The translations under genes and the position numbers were made by a program. Of a DNA stretch of 64,000 bases, positions 34,573-42,733 are shown piece after piece (the first letter of the stretch is position 1; the number at the start of each line of letters is the position of its first letter). A model generated the notes under the pieces. The model was given only the letters and a program-made list of their open reading frames with translations. It was not told the origin of the DNA and ran no database searches. The stretch comes from Rufibacter roseus (GTDB lineage Bacteria > Bacteroidota > Bacteroidia > Cytophagales > Hymenobacteraceae): contig NZ_LRML01000007.1 of assembly GCF_001647285.1 (NCBI RefSeq), forward strand, positions 62,001-126,000. Direction: 5' to 3'.

Positions 34573-36139
34573 AGACTTTGTTCATATTGACAAAGGCTAT
34601 GCCTGCAATAGTAACACAAATTTATCTGTTCCTTTCTTCTCCTGCAAGACTTCAGAAGAAATGTTTAGTAGCTAAAATATTAGAGCACCTACTTTCGCGC
34701 CAATAATTTTGCTTAAATAATTGATAGGCATCGTCATTGATACAACGAAAGTTATTCAATTCTTTTTAGAAATGTTTTTTATTGTTCAATGAGTTTGAAA
34801 AGGTAAAGCCCCCTCTCCTTACTTCAATAAATTTATTAGAACAAATTCTACTGTTAATTCATCTCTGCGACCCAACTTATAAATACTAATAGAAATTATA
34901 AATAAATTTATTTAGCGACATGAGCGATATGTTTTAATTAAAATTTTGCATATCATAAATTAGTTTGATTAATATACTATGCAGACACAATTACAACCAA
35001 TTACCTCTTTTATAATCATTAATTCACAAAAACAACTTACCACTTGTAGGGTTATATGCAAAGTTATAAGACAAATAGTATACTTACAACAAGCAATTTT
35101 TACTTTTATAATTACATATTTCAGACAAATACATCAATGCAATAATGATACGACAAATAATTTACAAACTTTTACATCATACTCTTTTAATCTCTAGCTT
35201 ATTAAAATAACTACTAATACAATTTTATTCACTCTTTTATATCAATGCTATTATCACTGCCAACCCTTTTCATTCCACCACTGGCTGGTATAATTAAATA
35301 TAACCCCAAAACTCCTTTATCTTATTATCTACATCATACTCTGAAACACTCCGCAAAACAACAAAACAAAGTTTAACTTTTTAGCTAGGCCAAATTTTCT
35401 CATTTACCGCTCTAAATCAACCAAAGCAAACACTTTACATATTAAACTTACCTAGTCCAAATAATTGACTACACTTGTCGGTTGTTTGCACTAAAGAAAG
35501 TATTAATCACCTATTATCATAATTAAAAGATTTTGTTTAATATAAGGCATCGTAACTACAACAATTATAATTTAATGGAAAGTAATATGCTTACCCTAAA
35601 ATTTTCTAATGACCATTACTGCACAAGTCAGAACTTAAACATAGAGTTATCGTAAAAAATTTAGTAGCCAAATTGTGTTACCTGTTGGTGTTCAAGCCTC
35701 TTTCTGCACTGTCTTCTTAGCCTATTTTGATCATAAGCAAATATTCTTCAATAATTAGTATACTTAACAAAAGATAATATATTGTTAATCATAGTTTTAT
35801 AGTTATTCATCTACCTTTTTAGTTTATATTGTACCTCATAGCATTTTAATCAATTACTACCTCTAATTTAGAACCGATCACCTGTTATGCTAAAATTTTT
35901 ATCATTTGCAGCATAAAACAAATTGGTTGTTAAAAATTAAAAGTTTATTTGTTTTAATAGCTATTTTAATTCTACATAAGACATTTTTTATAGACCAACT
36001 TTAACAACAAGAAAATTCATCCATATCTAACTTCTAATTTGTAAATTATCACTCCTATTAACTTTATATAACCTTTCACCACCTTAACTTGTACATAAAG
36101 CCAATTTGTTCGTATACCCCTTCTACTACACCCTCTCTT
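34573..36139. other. 1.5 kb AT-rich, G-poor gene desert
   Basis: I find no credible gene, RNA fold or tandem repeat. Two 60-base lines I counted hold 17 and 13 G+C, roughly a quarter. Most of the plus strand has several times more C than G. The longest reading frame (34979-35197) has no sequence character of a protein. The region separates tRNA-Leu from the DUF1206 gene. Confidence 0.75.
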
Positions 36140-36937
36140 ATGAACAGCAAGCAAAAAGAATGGATCAAGAACATAGCCAAGTTAGGTTATGCGGCTAAAG
36201 GCATTGTTTATTTTATTACAGGCGCTTTAACAGCAGCATATGCTTTAAACATGGGTGGCAAAAAGTCATCTAGCACAGAGTCTTTACAGTTTATAAATAC
36301 GCTCACAGGAGGAAAATTTTTACTCGGAGTAATAGGTACAGGCTTACTCTGCTACAGCGTATGGCGCATTATTATGGCTGTAAGAGACACTGAAGAAGAA
36401 GGGACTTCAGCAAAAGGCACAGGAAAAAGAATAGCATTTGCTTTTAGTGGCTTGCTGTATGGCTCATTAGCCTTTGCATCTTTTAAATACATATCCGGTA
36501 CTGGCAGTTCGTCTAACGGCTCAAATGAAAAAGCAATTACCTCAAAACTATTAGATTTACCTTTCGGTAAATGGCTTGTCATTTTAGTGGGGTTAATCAC
36601 TATAGGAAATGGTATTTACCAAATCATAAAAGGAGTAAGTGGTAAATACATGAAAGATATCTCAGGATTGGAAGCTGACAAAAGAAATGCTTTAAGAAAG
36701 GCCGGAAAAGTAGGCTTTATATCAAGAGGAATAGTGTTTTCAATTATTGGTTTTTTGTTTGTTAAAGCTGGTTGGCTGCACAGTGCCTCTACAGCAGAAG
36801 GAACCTCTGGCGCCTTCTCTTTTTTACAAACGTGGCCTTACGGCAGCTGGTTATTAGCGGCAGTTGCCATTGGTTTGATGGCTTATGGTTTCTTTATGTT
36901 TGTTCAAGCAAAGTATAGCAACATTTCTATCAGCTAG
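36140..36937 (+). CDS. DUF1206 membrane protein
   Basis: The 265-residue product has about six transmembrane helices arranged as three repeats of two. Each repeat begins with a similar motif: KLGYAAKGIVYFITGAL, RIAFAFSGLLYGSLAF and KVGFISRGIVFSIIGFL. This is the layout of the DUF1206 family, whose function is unknown. The frame is open from 36089; ATG 36140 (MNSKQKEW) is preferred because the first repeat follows it directly. The gene is more A+T-rich than most neighbours and follows the gene desert. Confidence 0.82.
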   Translation: MNSKQKEWIKNIAKLGYAAKGIVYFITGALTAAYALNMGGKKSSSTESLQFINTLTGGKFLLGVIGTGLLCYSVWRIIMAVRDTEEEGTSAKGTGKRIAFAFSGLLYGSLAFASFKYISGTGSSSNGSNEKAITSKLLDLPFGKWLVILVGLITIGNGIYQIIKGVSGKYMKDISGLEADKRNALRKAGKVGFISRGIVFSIIGFLFVKAGWLHSASTAEGTSGAFSFLQTWPYGSWLLAAVAIGLMAYGFFMFVQAKYSNISIS

Positions 36938-37013
36938 CTTTCTTCACCAAACTTGTGGCTTTCATTACCGGCTACGTAGAACAAAAACTAGAGGCTCTTC
37001 CTAAATTGCCTGC

Positions 37014-37943
37014 ATGAAATCCATTCCTTTTTACATAGTTGATGTTTTTGCCGACGCTCCTTATAAAGGAAATCAGTTGGCGGTCTTCCTTAATGCCTCA
37101 GAATTAAGCACTGCTCAAATGCAGCAGATGGCACAAGAAATAGGCTTTGCCGAATCAGCTTTCATTTTAGCAGAACCCACGATAGACCAAACAGTAGACG
37201 CTCGTTTCTTTACCGTAGAATATGAAGTTCCTTTTGCGGGTCATCCATCTTTGGGCAGTGCTTATGTAGTTCAGCAGTTTTTGCTGAAGAACTTTGCTCC
37301 GGCGGTAAAACTAAACCTTCCGGTTGGGCAAATTCCTGTGTCTTTCACTTATAAAGACGATAAGCCAGATTACCTGTTTATGCGCCAGGTGCAACCCGTG
37401 TTTGAGCCTCCCCTATCTGCTTCTGATCTTGCGCTTACCCTTGGCTTACCAGAAGATGCATTCAAGGCTGAATATCCTGTACAGGTGGTTTCTACCGGTC
37501 TCCCCTTCTTAATTGTACCTCTTACCTCATTAGCACAAATACAAACCATACAAATAAACCCAGATACCCTTCACTCATACCTCTTACGCCACAATCTTTA
37601 TAAAACACAGCGGACAGATCAGGTAACGGTAGCCTTATTTTTCTTTTGCCCAGAAACCTGTAGCCCTGACAGGCAGCTACACACTAGAATGCTAGCGCTT
37701 GAAAAAGGAAAGGTCATTGAAGACGCAGCCACCGGAAGCGCCAACGGCTGCTTACTCAGTTATCTGTTGCAACACCAGTATTTAGGACAAGGCAGGCTAG
37801 ATTTGCTAGTAGAGCAAGGGGTTGAAATTGGGCGCAACTCCACCATAAAGCTGCAGGGGAGCAAAGTGAGGAATGATGAATTTGAAATTAATGTTGGTGG
37901 GCAAGTACAGATGATTGCCAAAGGCGAATGGGTTGTGCCCTAA
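37014..37943 (+). CDS. PhzF family isomerase/epimerase
   Basis: The 309-residue product has the double diaminopimelate-epimerase-like fold of PhzF. It shows FYIVDVFADAPYKGNQLAVF, GFAESAFI with the conserved Glu that acts in catalysis, FAGHPSLGSAYV, and EDAATGSANGCL in the second half. The family includes PhzF and many isomerases of unknown substrate. No phenazine genes are near. It converges with the second PrxQ gene. Confidence 0.9.
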   Translation: MKSIPFYIVDVFADAPYKGNQLAVFLNASELSTAQMQQMAQEIGFAESAFILAEPTIDQTVDARFFTVEYEVPFAGHPSLGSAYVVQQFLLKNFAPAVKLNLPVGQIPVSFTYKDDKPDYLFMRQVQPVFEPPLSASDLALTLGLPEDAFKAEYPVQVVSTGLPFLIVPLTSLAQIQTIQINPDTLHSYLLRHNLYKTQRTDQVTVALFFFCPETCSPDRQLHTRMLALEKGKVIEDAATGSANGCLLSYLLQHQYLGQGRLDLLVEQGVEIGRNSTIKLQGSKVRNDEFEINVGGQVQMIAKGEWVVP

Positions 37944-38046
37944 GGCACGTCCAACAATAAGCCAGCTGGAATGATCGGTGTAAAACCGGCTGCTCCAGTT
38001 GCCAGTTTCCCCTATCCTCTTTCCATGCTCTTAAGAAGTATACTGT

Positions 38047-38086
38047 GTGTTTTGGGGCTGTTTTCTGAAAATTAGCCACAAAACAG
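38047..38086. repeat. 40-nt intergenic palindrome, copy 11
   Basis: Arms GTGTTTTGGGGCTG and TTAGCCACAAAACAG, between the convergent PhzF and PrxQ genes. Confidence 0.7.
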
Positions 38087-38113
38087 AATGCAGCTTTATA
38101 TGAGTGACTACAA

Positions 38114-38563
38114 TTAAAGGTTTTTAAGAACCTTCAAGGTGTTTTGAACGTGTTCCAGAGGTTTTGTCATGGAATTGAAGGTATACCGTATGGTGCCGGT
38201 TTTATCAATCACATATGTCACCCTGCCTGGTATTACCCCAAGCGTACGGGGTACTTTGTATTGCTTTCTTACCTTACCTCCTGCATCTGCCACTAACACA
38301 AAAGGCAACTGATGCTTTTGGGCAAACTTGCTGTGTGAGGCAGCATCATCTGAGCTAATCCCGATCACTTCTGCTCCCTGCTCCTGAAATTCCTCATACA
38401 TGTCTCTGAAAAAGCAGGCTTGCTTTGTACAACCCGAGGTTTCATCTTTAGGGTAGAAGTACAGCACAACATTTTTCTGAGCCAGCATCTCTGATAGTTT
38501 TACTGGGTTTCCGTGTTGATCGGGTAATAAAAAGTCAGGGGCTTTTTCTCCTTCTTTCAGCAT
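38114..38563 (-). CDS. Second Bcp/PrxQ-type peroxiredoxin
   Basis: The 149-residue product has FYPKDETSGCTKQACFFRD with Cys45 and Cys50, the same spacing as the paralogue at 12245 but with Ser for Pro before the first Cys. The middle differs more, with VPRTLGVIPGRVTYVID in place of the KNMYGRKYMG segment. The two proteins may therefore work on different peroxides or in different conditions. Confidence 0.9.
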   Translation of the reverse strand: MLKEGEKAPDFLLPDQHGNPVKLSEMLAQKNVVLYFYPKDETSGCTKQACFFRDMYEEFQEQGAEVIGISSDDAASHSKFAQKHQLPFVLVADAGGKVRKQYKVPRTLGVIPGRVTYVIDKTGTIRYTFNSMTKPLEHVQNTLKVLKNL

Positions 38564-38779
38564 AGAGGCTAGTAGATTGGTTAGAGCTGCAATATATACG
38601 TTACTCTACCATTACCGCATTCTGAACACTCAGGTTATTCTATTTTGCAGATATCCAGTTAATAACTTTCTGGCTGCAATACCTAGAATAGAGCCACATG
38701 AACAGAAATGCCAGCCCAGAAATTTGAATCATGAACTGGCATATATCTGAAAACGAATGAACAATTTTTATTAGACTTC

Positions 38780-39469
38780 TTACACTTCCTCTGCTTTCAG
38801 ATCTTGCATGGGCCTCATAAAGAAATCATTGATGGGTTTTACGGCTTGCATAGCAGCAAGAACTTCATCGTAAAAACGATCACTGGTCACCAGCTCATCT
38901 GAAAACATACAAGAGGCATTCCAGCTTTTATGGCGTAAAAACTCTATAGCAGGATTATCAGCATCGTATCCTTTAGGAGTAGTCTTCAACTTCTCACCCC
39001 CTAACCCATCAAAATATCTTTTGAACTCCGCATTATTCAGCAATCCCTGCAGTTCCTCTAGGTTATAATCTATTTCCTGCCGAATAGCCTTGAGTTCAGG
39101 TGCCGGAGGCATCCAAACCCCACCCGCTAAAAAGGATTGGTTGTCGGGGCTAATATGCAGGTAAAAACCAGGGTTTATAGTTTTACGGCCACCTTCCGCC
39201 ATATATGCGCAAATATGTTCTTTGTACGGACGCTTATCGTTTGAGAAGCGGACATCTCTGTAAATTCGGAACATGAGGTCCTTGGGCTTCTGTCCGGCTA
39301 AAGCAGGTTCAAAGGCAGAGGCACCTTCCACCAATGTTTCCAAAAAAAGAATGAAATCCTTGCGGGCGGCTTCATATCTATCTCTGTTCTTTTCAAACCA
39401 ATCGCGCTGATTGTTTTGGCGTAATTCTTTTATGAAGGCTAGAGTTGATGGTTCTAAGTGCTTTTTCAT
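38780..39469 (-). CDS. DUF2461 family protein
   Basis: The 229-residue product matches the DUF2461/TIGR02453 pattern: LAFIKELRQNNQRDWFEKNRDRYE near the start, FRIYRDVRFSNDKRPYKEHICAYM in the middle and GFYLHISPDNQSFLAGGVWMP. Function is not known; it is a soluble cytoplasmic protein. The frame is open to 39571, but ATG 39469 (MKKHLEPS) is chosen because the family begins just after it. Confidence 0.88.
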   Translation of the reverse strand: MKKHLEPSTLAFIKELRQNNQRDWFEKNRDRYEAARKDFILFLETLVEGASAFEPALAGQKPKDLMFRIYRDVRFSNDKRPYKEHICAYMAEGGRKTINPGFYLHISPDNQSFLAGGVWMPPAPELKAIRQEIDYNLEELQGLLNNAEFKRYFDGLGGEKLKTTPKGYDADNPAIEFLRHKSWNASCMFSDELVTSDRFYDEVLAAMQAVKPINDFFMRPMQDLKAEEV

Positions 39470-39571
39470 GTTATCTTTTGAAGGAGGAATGGCAAACGCA
39501 TAAAAATCTGCCACCTTTCCTTTCCAACAGTTATAGGGGGTAGTAAGTTTCTGCCATCTCTCCAGTTGCAA

Positions 39572-39610
39572 CCTGTTTTAGCCTTGTTTTTGAAAAAATA
39601 AGCCGAAAAC
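39572..39610. repeat. 40-nt intergenic palindrome, copy 12
   Basis: Arms CTGTTTTAGCCTTG and TAAGCCGAAAAC, downstream of the RskA-like gene. Confidence 0.7.
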
Positions 39611-39614
39611 GTGG

Positions 39615-40187
39615 CTACGGTTCAACTTCACCTTTGGCCACCACTCGTTCTGGCAACAGTTGGGTACTACCGCCAGCTGTTTCAAGACTTATGATAAAGG
39701 CGCGAGCTGTGGAAGTTGGCTTCATGCGCTGCAAAGACTGCGTTGACTTTTCTATGAAACCTGCTGACAAGGGTTCTCCCCTATCCTGCACCCAAAACTG
39801 ATATTGCGTTCCTTCCGGTGCTTCTGGCAGGTTACTACTATTTAGCTTTAGCTCCTTTGTTTCTTTGTTCCAGAAAGTGGTAGCAACTGCCTTGTTATTT
39901 TTTTGGCCAACCCCATTCAACAGAATTACCTCCGTAAGCGGGCTACGCATAAAAGCTAACTCGCTTTCTGCCTGAAAAACCTTTTGCTCTAGCTGCATAA
40001 TTTGCATGGCACTCTGCCGCTCCTGTTGCCGCGCAACCATTGCATCCTGCTCTTTTATACTAATTTTCCAGAACAATATGATATTGACCAAAATGCTAAT
40101 AACTAAAAGAAACAGAACTGGCCATTGCCACCGTACAGGTAATACTGCTTTTTGCAGAAAATAAGTTTGTCTCTCTTTATATTCCAT
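39615..40187 (-). CDS. RskA-like (anti-sigma-K C-terminal domain) membrane protein
   Basis: The 190-residue product has a short cytoplasmic N-terminus (about 20 residues), one membrane helix (WPVLFLLVISILVNIILFW), a coiled-coil stretch and a periplasmic RskA-type domain with TTFWNKETKELKL and GTQYQFWVQDRG. Normal RskA proteins have a cytoplasmic sigma-binding domain of about 80 residues, which is missing here, and no sigma gene is adjacent. It may respond to its signal by another route or be a remnant. No upstream sigma-binding domain is encoded in frame. Confidence 0.75.
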   Translation of the reverse strand: MEYKERQTYFLQKAVLPVRWQWPVLFLLVISILVNIILFWKISIKEQDAMVARQQERQSAMQIMQLEQKVFQAESELAFMRSPLTEVILLNGVGQKNNKAVATTFWNKETKELKLNSSNLPEAPEGTQYQFWVQDRGEPLSAGFIEKSTQSLQRMKPTSTARAFIISLETAGGSTQLLPERVVAKGEVEP

Positions 40188-40257
40188 GTGATACTGATAT
40201 TCCCCTGTACAGTCAATAATTTATTGGGTAACAAGCTTTAGATGCACTGCCATACCC

Positions 40258-41022
40258 TTACGAGTAGCCTAAAACTTTATACACTATGTAACCTAGCCAT
40301 TCGTGTATCAGGTTAGTCCATTTAGATAGGGCTTCGGTGCTTGGTATGAACAGATCGTCAAGGTAAAAACTTCTGTTGTGGGTTCTAAAATCTACTGGGA
40401 AAGTATCAAAGTTCAACCCTACCTGTTCAAAGCACCCTTTGGCCCTGCGCATATGAAAAGCTGAAGTTATTAAAAGCAAGCTCTTTATTTCAGGGTGTTT
40501 GGTTAACAGCTCTTTTGTTTTCAATGCGTTCTCCCGGGTGTTGCGGCTTTGCTCGTCTAGCAGAATATCTTTCTGCGGAACAGCTGCCAGAAGTGCTGTC
40601 AGTTGCAGATTTTCAGCCTCTGTTCTGGCTACGTCTTTTAAAGCACCAGAGCCCCCTGAAATGATAATCTTCTTTATCTTACCAAGCTTGTACAGTTGTA
40701 TTGCCTCCAGAATCCTTTCCGGGCCTTCAGAATAATGCACCCGATCATAAGGAGCTTTGTTTACCTCTGTCACCCCCGTAAGCACAATGCCAGCATCATA
40801 CTTGGGTACCTCTTTCATCAGCACCGCCTCCGGTTCCCATGCCAGCCACACTTCATTTGAGATAAATGGATTGGTAAAAAAGAGCAGCAGCAGAACTGCC
40901 GCCAGCAAGGATTTCCTTTTTCTGGGCTGTTTTTTAGAAATCAGGCTAAAAAGAAGCAGCGCCACAATCCACAGCAAAGGCATGGCCAGGTACTGCAGAA
41001 TTTTAGAAAGCACGAAGAACAT
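40258..41022 (-). CDS. YdcF/SanA family (DUF218) membrane protein
   Basis: The 254-residue product has two N-terminal membrane helices and a DUF218 domain with DAGIVLTGVTE, IIISGGSGALKD, DILLDEQSRNTRENA and LLITSAFHMRRAKGCFE. The SRNT and ITSxxHMxRA motifs define the ElyC/SanA/YdcF group, which is linked to envelope integrity and lipid-carrier metabolism. It is followed by the RskA-like gene after about 70 bp. Confidence 0.88.
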   Translation of the reverse strand: MFFVLSKILQYLAMPLLWIVALLLFSLISKKQPRKRKSLLAAVLLLLFFTNPFISNEVWLAWEPEAVLMKEVPKYDAGIVLTGVTEVNKAPYDRVHYSEGPERILEAIQLYKLGKIKKIIISGGSGALKDVARTEAENLQLTALLAAVPQKDILLDEQSRNTRENALKTKELLTKHPEIKSLLLITSAFHMRRAKGCFEQVGLNFDTFPVDFRTHNRSFYLDDLFIPSTEALSKWTNLIHEWLGYIVYKVLGYS

Positions 41023-41077
41023 ACAGGTTCAGTAGCTAGAACGGCTTAAGAATGATGGAAGGAAAAGGATGAAAACA

Positions 41078-41302
41078 TCAACCAAAGAAACGCCGAATCG
41101 CCCAAAGCACCAAACTAAGCAGCACACTTAGCAACAACATGGAAGTAAAAGGGGCAAATACTTTAAACCCAGGCTTACTCACCCTTACATCGCCAGGCAG
41201 GCGCCCGAACCAATCTAGTCTGGGGCCCAGCAGCCAAACAAGTAGTCCTATGCCCACTATTACCAAACCTATGATAACTATATATTTACCCAGTGGCTGC
41301 AT
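41078..41302 (-). CDS. DUF2905 small membrane protein
   Basis: The 74-residue product has two hydrophobic helices (about 6-27 and 52-70) joined by GPRLDWFGRLPGDVRV, the diagnostic motif of DUF2905. Function is unknown. It ends 55 bp before the YdcF gene starts, on the same strand. Confidence 0.88.
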   Translation of the reverse strand: MQPLGKYIVIIGLVIVGIGLLVWLLGPRLDWFGRLPGDVRVSKPGFKVFAPFTSMLLLSVLLSLVLWAIRRFFG

Positions 41303-41353
41303 AAGCTAAAAGCAGTTTTGTTAATTAAACCTCGTCATAAAAATTGATTAGTT

Positions 41354-41392
41354 CTGTTTTCAGGCTGTTTTTCAAAAAGGAGGCCTAAAACG
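41354..41392. repeat. 40-nt intergenic palindrome, copy 13
   Basis: Arms CTGTTTTCAGGCTG and GAGGCCTAAAACG, downstream of the GAF-PAS protein gene. Confidence 0.7.
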
Positions 41393-41448
41393 CCATAATT
41401 AAATGAGTTGCTGCGCCAGCACTTCGTCTCTTATACTTTAAATAGCCA

Positions 41449-42582
41449 TCAAGAGGTTATCTCACCTTGTTCAGTGCCATTTTTACCGGTTAATTTTTGC
41501 TGGGCCTCATAATAGGTGTCACTGAGCTTTCTGATATAGCTATCCATTTCCTCAGATACGGTTTTAAGATGGCTGGCGCACGTTTTAAGTGTTTCAAGAT
41601 TTAGGTCTTGCTCAGTAATTGCCGTAGTTAACCCTAACATATTGGCTACAGGGCGCCTCATGACATGTGATATATCAAACAATATTTGCTCCAGGGTTTT
41701 GATGTATTCTTTCCGCTCTGTTATATCCTGAAAAGTACCGTACCATACCACCGTTCCGTCTTCTTTTCGTTCTGGTTTGGCATGCGCCCAATGCCAGTGC
41801 ACTTCACCGTTTTCTTCTATTACCCTGTACTCCACACTCCAGTTCTTCAGCGTCGCGAAAGATTCCAGAAGACTGCCTTTCACGTATTCAAGATCATCGT
41901 GGTGCACTACATTGAACGCCAGACTGGCATCTTGCTCCAGTTCATCAGGCTTTAGGTTAGGATGAATGACAGTAAACCCCCTACTGATAAATGGAAAAGA
42001 CATTTCACCAGTAGGTTTCATTTCCAGTTGGTAAATTGCCCCAGGGGCCTGGTCAGTCATTTTCTTGAACCGTGCAGCCTCTAGCTCCAGCAACCTATCT
42101 TGCTCCAGAAGTTGTTTTCTAGTGTTAAGATAGTCCATCGCTTTTTTAGCCAGTGCCATTAAGGCCTGCTTTTGGTTTTTAGTGATGGTTCTGGGCCTAT
42201 CATCTATAATACAAAGCGTACCCAGCACCTGCCCGGACGGAGTTTCTAATGGTGCCCCGGCGTAAAATCTAATATCTGGGTGACCTAACACCAGCGGATT
42301 GTCTTTAAACCTCTCATCGTGGCATGGATCTTCTACTACCAGCACTTCGTTGGGTTTATGTAAGGCATGCTGGCAGAAGGCGTCTTTACGGGGAGTTTCG
42401 CTAATATCTAGCCCTACATTCGCCTTAAACCATTGGCGGTCTTTATCAACCAAGGTGATCAAGGCAATAGGAGTATCAAAAACACCGGCAGCTATTTGAG
42501 CAATTTCGTCAAGTTCTTTTTCTGGTAAAGTATCTAATATTTTATAGTCAGCAAGCTCTTTTAATCTGAGTAACTCATCCAT
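41449..42582 (-). CDS. GAF-PAS protein with a histidine-kinase H-box but no ATPase domain
   Basis: The 377-residue product has an N-terminal GAF domain (about 10-160: LDTLPEKELDEIAQIA, AFCQHAL, FYAGAPL, GTLCIIDD), a PAS domain (about 170-290, ending GTFQDITERKEY) and a helical segment with LFDISHVMRRPVANMLGL, where His306 is in an H-box-like setting. A kinase would then need an HATPase domain of about 120 residues; the protein stops about 70 residues after the His. It may dimerise, accept phosphate from another kinase or act as a sensor scaffold. No frameshifted ATPase domain is visible downstream. Confidence 0.82.
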   Translation of the reverse strand: MDELLRLKELADYKILDTLPEKELDEIAQIAAGVFDTPIALITLVDKDRQWFKANVGLDISETPRKDAFCQHALHKPNEVLVVEDPCHDERFKDNPLVLGHPDIRFYAGAPLETPSGQVLGTLCIIDDRPRTITKNQKQALMALAKKAMDYLNTRKQLLEQDRLLELEAARFKKMTDQAPGAIYQLEMKPTGEMSFPFISRGFTVIHPNLKPDELEQDASLAFNVVHHDDLEYVKGSLLESFATLKNWSVEYRVIEENGEVHWHWAHAKPERKEDGTVVWYGTFQDITERKEYIKTLEQILFDISHVMRRPVANMLGLTTAITEQDLNLETLKTCASHLKTVSEEMDSYIRKLSDTYYEAQQKLTGKNGTEQGEITS

Positions 42583-42733
42583 GTATGAGAGATAATAAAA
42601 TTTTTATCCTAGCACAGCCATCAGCCAGCTATCGTGTTCTATTCAAGGTGGTTTATAAAGATAAAACCTATAATTATCTTTATTTTATATACCCTTAAAA
42701 GTTACAACATTATCTCAGTTAAAACCATCTGCT

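Noticed and set aside
34979-35197. 72-residue reading frame in the AT-rich desert
   Set aside because: Composition follows the base composition, with many Gln, Thr, Ile and Asn; no start signal or family.
34490-36139. tRNA-Leu as an integration site for an island in the desert
   Set aside because: The AT-rich region lies on the 5' side of the tRNA, whereas integration normally uses the 3' end; no integrase or flanking repeat is visible.
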